Origin: Dermanyssus gallinae
Lineage: Eukaryota; Arthropoda; Arachnida; Mesostigmata; Dermanyssidae
Assembly (NCBI GenBank): GCA_003439945.1
Contig: QVRM01001782.1
Span: 496,001-560,000 of the forward strand
Length of the DNA stretch: 64,000 bases
Reading direction: 5' to 3'
The notes beneath the pieces are model-generated. The model saw only the letters and a program-made list of their open reading frames with translations. It was not told the DNA's origin and did not search any database. A program made the position numbers and the translations under genes. The stretch's first letter is position 1. The number at the start of each line of letters is the position of its first letter. Shown one piece after another: positions 10,783 through 21,689 of this stretch.

Positions 10783-12423
10783 AAGTGTTTTGCAAAAAAT
10801 TAGCAACTCATGTTTTTTTGTGATAATTTCGGCTTGGTTTATTTGAATGGCTTGAAATTTTAAGCGCATGATGTACATGACGAAACATGAGTATAGTGTT
10901 GATTTCATTGCAATCTCAACATCGGTTCATACAAAAAATAAAAAAGTGTGAAAAAACAGTGTTGCAAAATATTAGCAACAATAGCGCCTTACAGCGTATT
11001 CGATTATTAGCAGGGCTGTATGACTCATTTGAAACTCCATATTTTATTCTAGAAACGGGTTTTTCGTCCCTTCTTCTGAATCAAATCGTAAACTCGGTCT
11101 TTCATGGAGTTAATGAGCTGTTGTAAGTACGAAAGTGGAATATTAGTCCATGCTTGCTGGACAGCTTCTTTGAGGTCCGACAAATGATTATATTGTCGAC
11201 CATTTGCGTAAATCTGCTTTACCAAATGTCCCCAAAGATTTCCAATAGGATTCAGGTCTGGACTTAATGCCGGCCAGTCAAAAAGTGGCACTCCTTGTTC
11301 TTGAAAAAAGGCTATAGTGCTAGCCGAGGTATGAAACGTGGCGTTGTCTTGTTGAAAAACTGCGTCAGGTCCCCCAATTCTTCTGAAGTGGGCTTCTAAC
11401 TGGGAACCGACAATGCGCTGGTACATGTCAGAATTGTTTCGGCCCAGAATCTCGACTAGATCAGACTTCCCATTATATCCAAACGCGCCCCAATATTTCA
11501 CAGAGCCACCACCGGCCACACGTTTCGAGAACCATTTAGGTTCCTTCCGTAAGTCGTGCCAATAGTACTGACAGCCGTCAGGGCCATCGAGATTAAATTT
11601 ATTTTCATCCGAGAAGACGATGTTTTTCCACTCGTTATCCCAAGTTTGGTATCTATGCGAAAATTCACGCTGTGCGACAATGTGCTTCGGTTGCAGTCGC
11701 GGCATAAGCTTCCTTTTCGCGTATCGCACGTTTTTGTCAGAACTTAACACTCGGTACACTGTGGATCGGTGCACTGGCACTCCCAAAGTAGTCCTGATCC
11801 TGGAAGAAGACATTTGGTCATGAGTAGCCAACTGTATGATCCTTCGCCGATCTCGAATAGTCAAAACTGGCTTACGCCCACTGTTAGATCTGCACCTTTG
11901 GTTCACTCCAGGGTGTAAGAACCTGCTGATGGTCCTCTTATGCCGTCCTAATCTGGTTGCTATAGCAGTTACTGTATGACCGAGCTCAGCATATGCCTCA
12001 ATTCTTGTCTTTTCGTTATCCGAAAGATCCTTTGTACGACCCATGATTTCCCCCACCCATGATAAACATAAGATTCGTCGTTAGTTCGGAACAACGACTA
12101 AGCTGTAGAATATTTTGCAGCTATATAACGATTGATTTAGCTCCTGACATTTGATCCCTGGGATCGAATATCAGCTGTAGTATCGACTATCCTTTACAAA
12201 CAAGAGCTGCGTTGTTAGCATGTTATTGTTGCTAATATTTTGCAACACAGTTTTTCACACTTTTTTATTTTTTGTATGAACCGATTTTGAGATTGCAATG
12301 AAATCAACGCTATACTCATGTTTCGTCATGTACATCATGCGCTTAAAATTTCAAGCCATTCAAATAAATCAAGCCGAAATTATCGCAAAAAAACATGAGT
12401 TGCTAATTTTTTGCAACACACTT
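10783..12423 (-). mobile_element. Tc1-like transposon, copy 1 (1641 bp)
   Basis: Terminal inverted repeats begin AAGTGTTTTGCAAAAAATTA at the left and end TAATTTTTTGCAACACACTT at the right, and they continue past the ATGAGTTGCTAA segment. TA dinucleotides flank both ends. A second inverted similarity lies further in, around 10900-10990 and 12225-12310. The element holds one transposase gene on the minus strand. It is nearly identical to copy 2 (44184-45820), which lies in the opposite orientation. Both flanks are TA arrays. Confidence 0.95.
11049..12044 (-). CDS. Tc1-like transposase, catalytic Glu replaced by Gly
   Basis: 331-aa protein from the MGRTKD start (12044). The frame also has an ATG four codons upstream (12056), but copy 2 supports the shorter start. 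The N-terminal ~110 residues form paired-type helix-turn-helix DNA-binding domains (GHTVTAIATRLGRHKRTIS). The DDE domain has D146 in VFSDENKF and D233 in QQDNATFHTS. The third acidic residue, expected 34 residues on in the PxxNLW box, is Gly (PIGNLWG) where copy 2 has PIENLRG. In codon terms this is GGA for GAA. Loss of this residue should abolish cleavage, so this copy is probably catalytically dead although its reading frame is intact. It could still bind TIRs. Confidence 0.93.
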   Translation of the reverse strand: MGRTKDLSDNEKTRIEAYAELGHTVTAIATRLGRHKRTISRFLHPGVNQRCRSNSGRKPVLTIRDRRRIIQLATHDQMSSSRIRTTLGVPVHRSTVYRVLSSDKNVRYAKRKLMPRLQPKHIVAQREFSHRYQTWDNEWKNIVFSDENKFNLDGPDGCQYYWHDLRKEPKWFSKRVAGGGSVKYWGAFGYNGKSDLVEILGRNNSDMYQRIVGSQLEAHFRRIGGPDAVFQQDNATFHTSASTIAFFQEQGVPLFDWPALSPDLNPIGNLWGHLVKQIYANGRQYNHLSDLKEAVQQAWTNIPLSYLQQLINSMKDRVYDLIQKKGRKTRF

Positions 12424-12480
<57 letters not shown>

Positions 12481-12487
12481 GTATATA

Positions 12488-12541
<54 letters not shown>

Positions 12542-12571
12542 TACATATATATGTATATATCTATCTATCTA

Positions 12572-12625
<54 letters not shown>

Positions 12626-12628
12626 TAT
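12424..12628. repeat. (TA)n array right of Tc1 copy 1
   Basis: About 205 bp, mostly TA with short CTAT and GTATA interruptions, beginning at the TA target of the transposon. Tyr/Ile repeat ORFs across it are artefacts. Confidence 0.95.
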
Positions 12629-12922
12629 CGCAGTGACATAGTGACCACCGGGGAGCCAACTATTCTAGATTTAAATATTTTGGATAACCATTTGTAGAGC
12701 GTTATTGAACGGGTCAGTCACATGTGCAGTCACAGAAACGTGTCACCCGCGTTGAACGGCGCGGAGGCTGCATATACACGTATCCACGGAGACCATGGCA
12801 TGGCTCACATATGACAGAGATCGTAAGAAAAAAACAGATGTAGAAAGCTTCTATCTACCAAGACACATTTCCCTTTGTTTTTGAACTAGGTCTTGCAGTT
12901 GACCAAGCGGTTTAAGCGTTTG

Positions 12923-12973
<51 letters not shown>

Positions 12974-13064
12974 AGAGAGAGAGAGAACATGGCATAAACA
13001 CACGTATATAATAGTTATTTTGATTGAGCAAGCAATTTTAGCGTACGTAAATTCCATGTTCTAT

Positions 13065-13103
<39 letters not shown>

Positions 13104-13882
13104 TAGGGAGACATATCTTGAAAAGTATACACATGTGTGTGCGTGTGTGGTTGCTCTGTTGTCATTAATAACGAATTAGCAACACAACGGGGCATTTGCA
13201 GATGACTTTCTGCTCCCTGCCCTGGCGTCTAAGCGAGCGAACTCTACGGGTCGCTACGTACCGGCCGACTGTCAAAACTGTTGGCCGAGAAGCAGTCAGA
13301 CAGCGTGACCTCGTGAAGTTCAGCTATGCGAGTGCACAGTGTAGTAGATCTAGCGGGGTAGCGTAGGTGGCACCAGCTGCATCCTGCAATATGTGTCCAC
13401 GTTGTGTTGTGTCGTTGTTGTTGTTGGTGTTATTGCCGTAGTTGTCATCAACATCGGCCATCCGTCCATGGGCACGTGTTGCTGTTTTGTTTGGATCCGC
13501 CCGTAGTAGTAGGATGAAGCTTAGCCCTCCAATCAGTTGCTGGCTGGAGCGTTTGCTTGCATGCTAAACCATTCAGTCGTTATCGTCGGTCGTTAGCGAA
13601 TTCTGCCCTGCCAACTTTTAGGCCTAATACTCAACGTTGAGATGTTTGTTGTTAGCTGACATCCCCGAACACGACCAACAATGACGCGGCCCATGATGCC
13701 ACGCTCACGGCCATAATCGGCTCGACCACGTCAAATGGATAGCGCAACCCGCGGCAAAGCAGCAGCGCTGAAGCCAGTGAACATATGATCTATTATACTT
13801 CGTACATTGATGTATGCGACGTCTGGCAACGAAGTACCACTTTGCCACTGACAGCGGGCTACGTCGCTGCCAGCTCAATAAT
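12629..13882. other. no supported gene; two further TA arrays
   Basis: Contains TA arrays at about 12928-12974 (followed by GAGAGAGA) and 13072-13101. The rest is mixed-composition DNA (13180-13880 is GC-richer with GTT runs near 13405). No ORF with a motif. Confidence 0.55.
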
Positions 13883-13885
13883 GCG

Positions 13886-13952
<67 letters not shown>

Positions 13953-13966
13953 GGTTGTTGCTGTTT
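13883..13966. repeat. (GTT)n microsatellite
   Basis: Nearly perfect GTT repeat of about 80 bp. It creates Asn, Cys and Leu homopolymer ORFs on both strands that should not be taken as genes. It abuts the A-rich end of SINE family 1 copy 2, so it may have grown from that SINE's tail. Confidence 0.95.
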
Positions 13967-13975
13967 TTTAGTTGT

Positions 13976-14157
13976 TCCATAAGACTAATGCCCAGTTGTA
14001 CGGTTTTTCATGTCATGGCAAATGTTTACCCCCTCCGGCATTTACCTTGTCTACATTGGGAATCATGAAAACAATTAAAGAGTAGCCGGTCTGGGTCTCG
14101 AGCCCAGGCCTCTCGAATGCAAAACAAAGGCTTTGCCACTAAGCAATTTGGCTCGGT
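13976..14157 (-). mobile_element. tRNA-Ala-like SINE, family 1, copy 2
   Basis: Matches 4214-4417. On the minus strand the box A region reads TTGCTTAGTGGC (plus 14134-14145) and box B GGCTCGAGACC (plus 14094-14104, one change from consensus). The 3' body keeps the CATGACATGAAAAACCG segment. GTT arrays lie on both sides, so a target duplication cannot be told from microsatellite sequence. Confidence 0.7.
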
Positions 14158-14171
14158 TGTTGTTTGTGTTT

Positions 14172-14205
<34 letters not shown>

Positions 14206-14330
14206 GTATTGCTCGTATTGTTGGGGTTACTATGGTGTTTATTGTTGTTGTGTATTGCTCTTATTGTTGGTGTTACTATGGAGTTTATTGTTGTTGTTAT
14301 TACTGTTGTTGCTGCTGCGATCTCTCAGTT
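14158..14330. repeat. (GTT)n-rich tract, interrupted
   Basis: GTT runs at 14158-14205 and again near 14240-14320, with an internal near-duplication (TATTGCTC-TATTGTTGG-GTTACTATGG appears twice). ORFs rich in Cys, Val and Leu here come from the repeat. Confidence 0.85.
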
Positions 14331-14879
14331 TCTATCTATATCAAGCTAATATTTCAGTATTCCAAAGCTCCTGCTTTGGAATAGCTTGAGAGATTAGCTT
14401 GAGCTATGCTGTCAGTACTACATCCCTTATTCGATGATGTTGGCATTGCACTTCTCACGCAGACATTTCGCGGCTAAAGGCAGTCGCGATAAACCAGTAG
14501 GCAGGGTTTCCATCTACTTACGACAAGACTGGCCCAGCATGTAGTGTTTACGTCGAGAAGAGAAGAGTGTTAAGTAGCGCTCACTACAGGTAATTTTAGC
14601 CACGCAATTTTCAGCCTGCCACATCACTATGATGATGTTGCGGGAATAGGGGATCTTGCTTGTTGACTTCGCATGTTCGACCCAATTGCCCTCACGTATG
14701 AACTAACGGTTTAGTATTTACTCACCCTGGAGAAGTACCTCATAAGCTCTACTTTTGAGGAGGTGGAAAAAGCGAATAATTCTGTGTAATCTTTCACAGC
14801 GAAAGAGCGGTGGTCTCAATGGGATTAACTCTAAAAACTAGGCAGAATTTTCAAGTGTCTTTGTTAGTAAGTTTTTTTT
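14331..14879. other. no supported gene (0.55 kb)
   Basis: Mixed sequence with stops in every frame. A small inverted pair AGCTCCTGCTTTGGAATAGCT lies near 14365-14395. I cannot assign it, though it may be decayed upstream sequence of the LINE relic that follows. Confidence 0.45.
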
Positions 14880-15300
14880 TATACAGGAGGTCCTGGTAAA
14901 ATTGCAGTTTCGACACCACTAGAGTGTCTTTTCTGTAAGAGCTTTCCAGCATCTTTGCTGAAGACTGCCCGGAAGTAGACATGTGAAGTGGTGACACCCT
15001 AAATACACTTTAGCTGAGACCAAATGTGGGAACCCCGCAGGGCAACCCACTCAGCTGCTGCTTCGCTCTACAAATCACTGACTTATTTCACCGGCTAAAT
15101 TCAGAAATGCCATTGTCGTTATGCACGCGGTCGACATTGTAATCGCCCGTCGGAACCACGGAGCTATCTTAAGAGTCGCTGAAATGGTCCTCAAAACCAA
15201 GCTATTATCACATAATACGCCTGCGGGCGTAAGATAAGTCCACGTGTAGACTTTCTGTAGATATTACAATTGCACACAATTGCCATTGAGATGTTTTGCT
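14880..15300 (+). pseudogene. LINE RT relic (motifs B and C)
   Basis: One frame reads NVGTPQGNPLSCCFALQITDLFHRLNSEM, an RT motif B; the adjoining frame then reads VVMHAVDIVIARRNHGAI, a decayed YADDIVI catalytic box (HAVD). The two pieces are offset by a frameshift near 15110. The pattern GxPQGNPLS...DL...(YAD)DIVI is a LINE RT. The fragment is small and the clade is unclear; it may relate to the 3769-4035 relic. Confidence 0.55.
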
Positions 15301-15747
15301 CGATCGTCACAACTGCGAATGGCTACACCCATAAGCAAGCCCTTCATGATTTTCGTCGACGCTGGTTCCTTAACGATCGCAACACTTATCGCAACACGAA
15401 TCTCTGCGGCATTACGCTTTGTTTCTGCAGCTAGTATCTCCCTTGCCTACACAAGCAAACACATGAAAATGTTTTTTTTCAAGTAGCTATATATAATATA
15501 TAACACATAAAAATTATATATTAGATATATCTAGTTGAAAAATCCTTTTGATGCAAGAATGTGTCATCTGTTGGGACATTCTATTAATTAATAAAATATT
15601 TTTAAAACAAAAATACAATCTTTAAAAATATCTTTAACAGAGGATCAAACATATGCACCTAGCCTGTTAAGTATCGAGTTTGGAATCAGTAGACTTGTTT
15701 TTTCAGCAAACTGATTATAAGAATATTATACAATGTAGTCAGTTCTA

Positions 15748-15780
<33 letters not shown>
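15301..15780. other. AT-rich spacer with TA array
   Basis: The ORF at 15280-15486 has no known motif. AT-rich DNA follows, then a TA array at 15750-15780 that abuts the first frame of the next LINE. Confidence 0.5.
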
Positions 15781-15782
<2 letters not shown>

Positions 15783-16284
15783 AGTATGTCCTCTTCGAGC
15801 TTGTGAAATTGAAAAAAGGAAAGCTCTTATGGAATGTAGGCTGATACATCAAGTCAATATGGAGCTTCCGGATGCCAAATCATTAAATGTCCTGGTTACA
15901 GTAGACTCATGCCCTCCAAATAAGCCTCAAGTCATCTCATCTAGTCAATCGGGCCCCGCTAAGGTCTCCTATGCAGCTGTGGTCCGGTCCCTAGTCGTGG
16001 AGACTTCTTCAGGTCCCGAAGTTCGGGTGAATCTGCCTGGAATTTCTGAGATCTCCTCGAAGAAGCCCATGCCATCGAAGAAGAAATCAACAAACTCCTA
16101 TCAACAGACGCCATCTCTACTTAGAGGGCCACAAAAACCCAAGAAGACTGTACCTGCAAAGAGCAAGCAACTTCCTGCAATTGTTCAACCTCTTATTAAA
16201 TTTTTTAAAGCCATTTGTCCGAAGGCTGCGGCCAGTCTGAGTAAATTTTTGTGGCAATCTCTCCGCTTTTATCAGCATTTTTAA
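15781..16284 (+). CDS. possible ORF1 of LINE G
   Basis: About 165 residues, starting inside the TA array. A Lys/Ser/Pro-rich central part (KVSYAAVVRS, SSKKPMPSKKKST, KPKKTVPAKSKQ) would be basic and disordered, as expected for an RNA-binding LINE ORF1. There is no zinc knuckle, RRM or PHD. Its position just 5' of the APE frame on the same strand is the main argument. The true start is not visible because the 5' end merges with the microsatellite. Confidence 0.4.
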
Positions 16285-16437
16285 CCTAAAGCTACACTAT
16301 CCCATCAGCCTGATTTGACTCTCTCTTACTATTTTAATGCTCGATTTTATACTCCCTGATCCACGAAGTTGTTCTAATATTTCTAGTTGCGAGGACTGGC
16401 ACGACCTTCCCCCGGTAACTAGCTCGTTTACAGCAAT

Positions 16438-17778
16438 TCATCTTAATGCTGGCACAGAAGGATTCAAAAATCGGGGCAACACGAACACCTGAGCAGCGTA
16501 CTCTGTGAGGAGTGGTCATCCGTAGATGTAGCAGTGATAAGCGAGACTTGGCTAAAAGACATCGATGCCTCTCTGTTCGCCATTGACGGCTTCAGCTTAG
16601 TGACATCCAATCGTAAAACGCCTAAGCTTGGAGGCGGTGTCGGAATCTATGTCCGTACCACCTGTGTGATTGTATCCACGCTAGTGCTTAGTAGCCTTGA
16701 TGGGTGTGTTCAAGCTCTTCGTATACATCTTCGGAAAGGGTCCGAATTCGAAGGTTTTATCATTGGGTTTTACTCAAGTAGTACTCTACACAGGGATACT
16801 CTCCTTGACCTATTAGATGATATTCTACCATCTAACTTTTTACTTCCGTGTTTGCTCCTTGGTGATTCGAACGTTAACTTGCTCGCTAGTCCCCCGCCGT
16901 TGAACTATATATCCTTCTTCACTAGCAACGACCTAATGCATCTCATCGATCGTGTCACGAGACCTCTTTCTGGAACTTGCATTGATCATATTGCAATTAG
17001 GGGCTGTTCTACATTCTCTAAAGTTCAACCAGTGGTTTTAAATACGTTGTCATTCTCGGACCATTTCCCTGTTGCCGTCTCCCTGCTTAAATGCGGAGAA
17101 ACTTCAACGACGCTTCAGGCCGCTACTTCTATCATCACCCGGGTTCACGACGCTGCTGGTGTGGGTACCTTCTTAAATCGCCTAAGTGATATTTCCTGGA
17201 GCAATGTCTATGATTCAAATGATGTTAATTTAGCGTTTGAAAATTTTCAACAAACCCTTCGGGGTATTTATAACACATCATTCAGTTTACGTCTCATAGA
17301 GCGTACGAAGGCGTCTAAAGGTGAGACGTTTGTGTTCTCGCCAGGACTGCGTCGCCTAAGAAAGCATGCCAACAAAATGTACATTAGGCACAAAAAGATT
17401 AATTCCCCAGAAAGTAAACATGCTTATCTGGTGAGCCAGAAAAGGTACAAAACCGCTGTTCGTATTGCTCGTTCAGCGTTCTATAAGGAGCGGTTTGATA
17501 CCTTACGTGGTGATTCCCGCCGTCCCTGGCAGTTCATTAACAGGTCCTGTGGTAAACATAAAGGCTCGGCCGAGTTGCCTACTGCTCTTGTCACCTCTTC
17601 AGGAGAAACTTCCACAGATCCTGTTTTAATAGCCGACGAATTTAACCGCTACTTCGTGTCGGTGGGTTTGGAGACGGTCTCTTCATTGCGTCTTGAGGAC
17701 GATATTAGACCGCGATTAAGGAACCTTTGGTCCTGTAATGACGTTACCTTCAGTTTTTCGCGCTGTAACAGTAAGTGA
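16438..17778 (+). pseudogene. LINE G APE-type endonuclease and linker
   Basis: The 414-aa frame begins VISETWLKD (motif with catalytic Glu), continues through GGGVGIYV, LLLGDSNVNL and GTCIDHIAIRG, and ends the endonuclease at SFSDHFPVAV (the SDH triad). A preceding piece, AIHLNAGTEGFKNRG, supplies the Asn motif in another frame, so there is a frameshift near 16485. The remaining ~220 residues are the EN-RT linker. This domain nicks target DNA to prime reverse transcription. The visible motifs are all retained. Confidence 0.85.
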
Positions 17779-18890
17779 GGTGACCTCGATATTACTTAAG
17801 CAGAAACGGAGCTGGAGCTGCGGTGCAACGGGACTTCCTGCTCAACTTCTAAAACTTGGTACTCCATACATTGCTGGTCCTCTTACGCACATAGCGAACC
17901 TTTCACTCGCATCTGGAGTGTTTCCAACCGCCCTTAAGGCTTCTTTTGTTACACCTATTTTCAAAAAGAAAGGCGACGTTGCGGAGCTTAAAAGCTACCG
18001 ACCTATCAGCTTGGTTGACTGCATTTCAAAGCTATTCGAGAAGCTTGCTCTCTTGCAGCTGGAACACTTCCTCGAATCCTGCAGCTTTCTTTCGCCTAAT
18101 CAATTTGGATTTCGTCACGGTCGGTCCACGGGCCTGGCACTCGCGCATGGCGCAGGCGTTTTTCTCGATGTCACTGCGGCATTCAATTGCGTTCGCCATT
18201 CTTTCATTCTTCAAATCTTGCAAAACCTTGGGTGTTCTGCAGGTCCAGTAAGTTGGTTTAATTCATTTCTATCCTCTAGATTGCAGTCCGTTCGTATATG
18301 GCAAGTGGTTTCCTCGTGGAGATCTGTTAATATTGGAACTCCACAAGGATCGGTGCTAGGACCGTTTCTTTTTTTGATTCTCATTAATTTCATTCTGCTT
18401 AATATTGAAAAAGAGAGCATTGGTAAACCGCTAGCTTTTGCCGATGATACTTCACTTTTATTTAGGGTTGACTCTACAGCCCTCGATATACCGCGCTCAC
18501 TATCTCAAGTGAAGGAGGTAATCAAAATCTTTAATTATTTCGGCCTCGTTGTTAATGCTAGCAAGACTAGTCTCACTCTGTTTCGCTCTCCTCAGCTAAT
18601 GTTGCGGGCGGATCTTGATCGGCTTTCTTCAGAATTCGGTCTGAAGTTTTCGTCAACTACTAAATGTTTAGGCCTCATCTTACACGATGGTTTAAGTTGG
18701 CGCGCTCATATTGATCATATAACACCCAAATGTTATGCAGTTATATCGGCCTTGCACAAACGCTGTTTGTGCCGGTACTCACTTACGGCATTCTCTTGTG
18801 GGGAAGTGGTTATGATCACGTTCTGCATCGGGCTCAGGTCATGCAGAACGATGCACTGAGGGCTATATTTGGGATGAGACGTAGCCAATC
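17738..18890 (+). pseudogene. LINE G reverse transcriptase
   Basis: Contains SYRPISLVDCISKLFEKL, NQFGFRHGRST, motif A GVFLDVTAAFNCVRHSF, motif B GTPQGSVLGPFLFLI and catalytic AFADDTSLLF. Between the GRST and motif A segments about 20 residues are missing compared with related RTs, a likely deletion. The frame overlaps the endonuclease frame by 41 bp, with a frameshift near 17760. At 18730-18890 another frame carries TLFVPVLTYGILLWGSGYD. Confidence 0.85.
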
Positions 18891-18894
18891 TGTT

Positions 18895-18920
18895 AGATAT
18901 ATATATATATATATATATAT
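18895..18920. repeat. (TA)n inside LINE G
   Basis: A 26-bp TA array splits the RT C-terminal coding region of LINE G; coding similarity resumes on the other side. Confidence 0.9.
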
Positions 18921-18923
18921 TGT

Positions 18924-19227
18924 GATTATAAGATCCTATCCATCGATTCGCTGTATCGTCTTCAAGTAGGTACTTTCGGCTTCAAGATCAGTCGTAGTTT
19001 AGTACCTGTTGAGGTTGCCTTCCCTCTAGTCCCTCAGCGGCGGAAAACCTCGCGACGGGCCACCACTTTTGTGATACCTCGGGTACAGAAAAGATCTAGT
19101 ACCCAATCTCTTGTACATAGACTGCCCGTCGTGTGGGAGAGTATCTTGCATGAAATCCGTCACTCGAAGTCCCTAACCTGCTTTACCCGAGACGTCAAAA
19201 TATGGCTTTTAAATAGGAATACATGAC
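18924..19227 (+). pseudogene. LINE G C-terminal domain
   Basis: An open frame with no ATG reads DYKILSIDSLYRLQVGTFGFKISR and later TFVIPRVQKRSSTQSLVHRLPVVW, ending KIWLLNRNT and a TGA at 19225-19227. Segments of the form LYxLQ...FKxSR, FxxPR...SxxxRxPxxW, and a final basic K-WLL are the usual C-terminus of CR1/L2/Jockey-type ORF2 proteins. It is separated from the RT frame only by the TA array. Confidence 0.7.
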
Positions 19228-19495
19228 GGAGAAAGGGGATCTACTGTAAGCGATGATCTAATTTCTTAGTTTTCGCCTGTCATTTCGAGTTATAATGTTT
19301 ATGAAGTTATAGCTCAGTGTGCTCCTTTGCCTTGTATGTCAGTATCGCCAATAATATGGTATAGGTATTATCTGCTGCTTTATCTTCTTCTTTTTCTCCT
19401 TTTATTCCCAAACCCTTGTACCACTTTTCATAACGAGAACTTAAGCATGTGAATGTATGCAGTTCCGTAAATAAACCACGTCTGAATTAAAATTG

Positions 19496-19501
<6 letters not shown>

Positions 19502-19576
<75 letters not shown>
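19502..19576. repeat. (TA)n array at LINE G 3' end
   Basis: About 75 bp of TA directly following the AATTGAATTGAAT tail of LINE G. Confidence 0.95.
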
Positions 19577-19579
<3 letters not shown>

Positions 19580-21689
19580 TTACAAAGTAATATGCAAGAT
19601 ACAATTTTGATTACTTTCACAGTGGTCGCTGTTGTTGAATTTGCTCGTAATGAGGGCCCTAATGATGATGAGATCGCAACGGCGTCTTGTCGGAACCTAA
19701 GACTACTCAAACGCCCATTTGTGTTGGTGGAAAACCAAACGAAGAAGATGGTCGTTGGCCAGGCGACGGATATTGTTGCTGCTGTTGATGCTGCAGTTAC
19801 TACTGTTTGCTTCAAACTGGGCCCGCTTCGTTCTATTCTCTATACAGCAGCAGCACCGGCAGCAGCATCGTTATGCTCGTGATTCGTCGTTGTTTTTCGA
19901 GCAGTCCTCGCTGCCCTATCCGCCGCCCGCCTGTCCGTCCATCCGCTTCAGCTACTTCTGTTATGTCTCAAAGAATCTGTCGCGTTACTGCGTCGGCTGC
20001 TGCTGCTGCCGCCGCCGCACGTCGTCCGCCCGTTCCCCAACGACCGAACTTCATCCCATCGCACCCCACCCCACCCCACCATCTCACTCACTCACTACCT
20101 GCCAGATAGGCAGCCTATCATCTAACTCGTCTCTGCCTGTCTGTGTGCCTGCGTTCATTTGTGTGTACTCTCTTGTTCGTGACGGCCTCCGGGGGTTTAT
20201 CTATGTATGTGTGTAGACGAGCGTCGTACACCGTAGCGCCAACCACAGCAAGCGACGTTTTTTCCCTAAAGCATCTGCCGCTATTGCTGCCGCCACTCAC
20301 TGCCGCTTCTGCAGTTCTACCTAACGAAAAAGACGAAAGCGAAGAAGACGACGACAACAACAACAATCGAATCTTGGTATTTTAGCCCCGATCCAGATGT
20401 CGGCGTGATCGATCCCCTCACAATAATAATAAAAGAATGAAATCAATTCACGAAAAACAAAAGCAATGAAGTTTCGATGTGGGGGCCGACTGGCAGTCAC
20501 TGACTGTGAAGCTCAAAGGTTGGAGTTTGAGGAAACTTTTCGCCATGGGAGAGTCCACTATGGCCTTAGGGCTCATCATATGGGCCCGACCTTTAGGCAG
20601 AATATTGATTACAGTTGCCGGGCTGCATTCTCGCCCATGAATTTGGAGATAGGGGACGTTAGCAAGACTGCATGTTGCTAAGCGGCAAACAATCAGAGTC
20701 GGACAGAGGCCACCGATTATCCAACACCGATTACACTCCACCACTTCATACAGGGCTGACAGAGAAAGGTTGCTGAAGCCTCGACCGAGACTGGATGCCT
20801 TGACATCTATAGTTCTCGGTGCCTTTGCGAGGAAACCGCATTCTCTAGCCGTCATATACACCAGATATATATGTTGTGCTTGGCTATCACCACCTTGTGC
20901 GCTCAACTGGTTCTCACCAGCCATGTGGCCATGTCAGCCGATGCCAGTCTGTGTGAAGGCTTGCGCAACATATCATCCGTTGCACGTCTCATTCAGACGC
21001 CCCAGGGATCCCTGCAGTATGACGGACGCTAGCGTCGCATACGGCGTCTTTCATTTTATATAGCAGACGCTGCACACTAAGCACTCAGCTAAGGAAGTGC
21101 ATTCCGAACGCAAAATGACATTTTGGTAGTTCACCTGCGTGGTTAGCCTGTAACGCGTACGCATTCGCATATCGGCATTGGCTGGATAGGCCATTTAGGA
21201 ATAGCTGCAGATCATCGGACTCTGTTAATTGATCTACCCGTCAATATTACCCTCGTTAGGTTGGAGCCGTGCAGTTGCTTTAGCTATTTCTTTGAGCACG
21301 AGAGCTTTATGACCCGTATCCGAGCTTCGGCCATACCATGATAAGGCAAGTCAAATTATGTTGTATTCCAGATCAACCCGAGTTCATTCATAAAGCTATC
21401 AATCATCATTGTCTGTCTAATGCCGTAAAGACTTTCCTAAAAATGACAGTATTACTTAAGTATCAAACATTATAAGGAGCCAAGTCTGTCACCTTGGGCA
21501 ACCTTATGCATTTATTTATTAATTCGTCCCCAATATCTAGTATACATACATTTTGTTATCTTTAAAAACATTAGTACTAATTGCTAAGAGTCATTCTAGA
21601 GTACCTTTTCCAGCAAGCTAGTTTCTAATGTGAGGGGAAGGCGTCAATAGTATACGTCAGAGTAGAAAGGCTATTTAACCCTGTTAAAG
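19577..21689. other. CAG/CpG-rich block and unassigned DNA
   Basis: 19620-20370 is unusually GC-rich, with CAGCAGCA, GCTGCTGCTG and CCCACCCCAC runs. Several overlapping ORFs (19574-19882, 19719-20216, 19807-20109 plus; 20118-20366 minus) are compositional and share no family motif. It could be a UTR, promoter or exon of a host gene, but no splice structure can be shown. 20448-20924 minus (158 aa) and 20466-20681 plus are unrecognised. Confidence 0.4.

Larger units (their letters stand above)
15781..19505 (+). mobile_element. LINE G, CR1/Jockey/L2-type, nearly full coding span
   Basis: Order on the plus strand: a basic ORF1-like frame (15781-16284), APE endonuclease and linker (16438-17778), RT (17738-18890), a TA microsatellite inside the RT C-terminus (18895-18920), and a C-terminal domain (18924-19227). 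The 3' UTR ends in AATTGAATTGAAT, a short tandem tail instead of poly-A. It has frameshifts near 16485 and 17760, a small deletion inside the RT, and the microsatellite. It is inactive. Its AFADDT box and Tyr-less C-terminal domain differ from the A/B and R2-type LINEs here. Confidence 0.82.

Noticed and set aside
12298..12641. Long Tyr/Ile-repeat ORFs through TA arrays (also 19441-19815, 41285-41683, 47482-48155, 48193-48571)
   Set aside because: They are open only because TA repeats read as Tyr-Ile; flanks belong to transposons or have no motif.
13705..14389. Poly-Asn, poly-Cys and poly-Leu ORFs around the GTT arrays
   Set aside because: Pure microsatellite translation on both strands.
20448..20924. 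158-aa minus-strand ORF as a host gene
   Set aside because: No recognisable domain and an overlapping plus ORF of similar quality; coding status cannot be supported.
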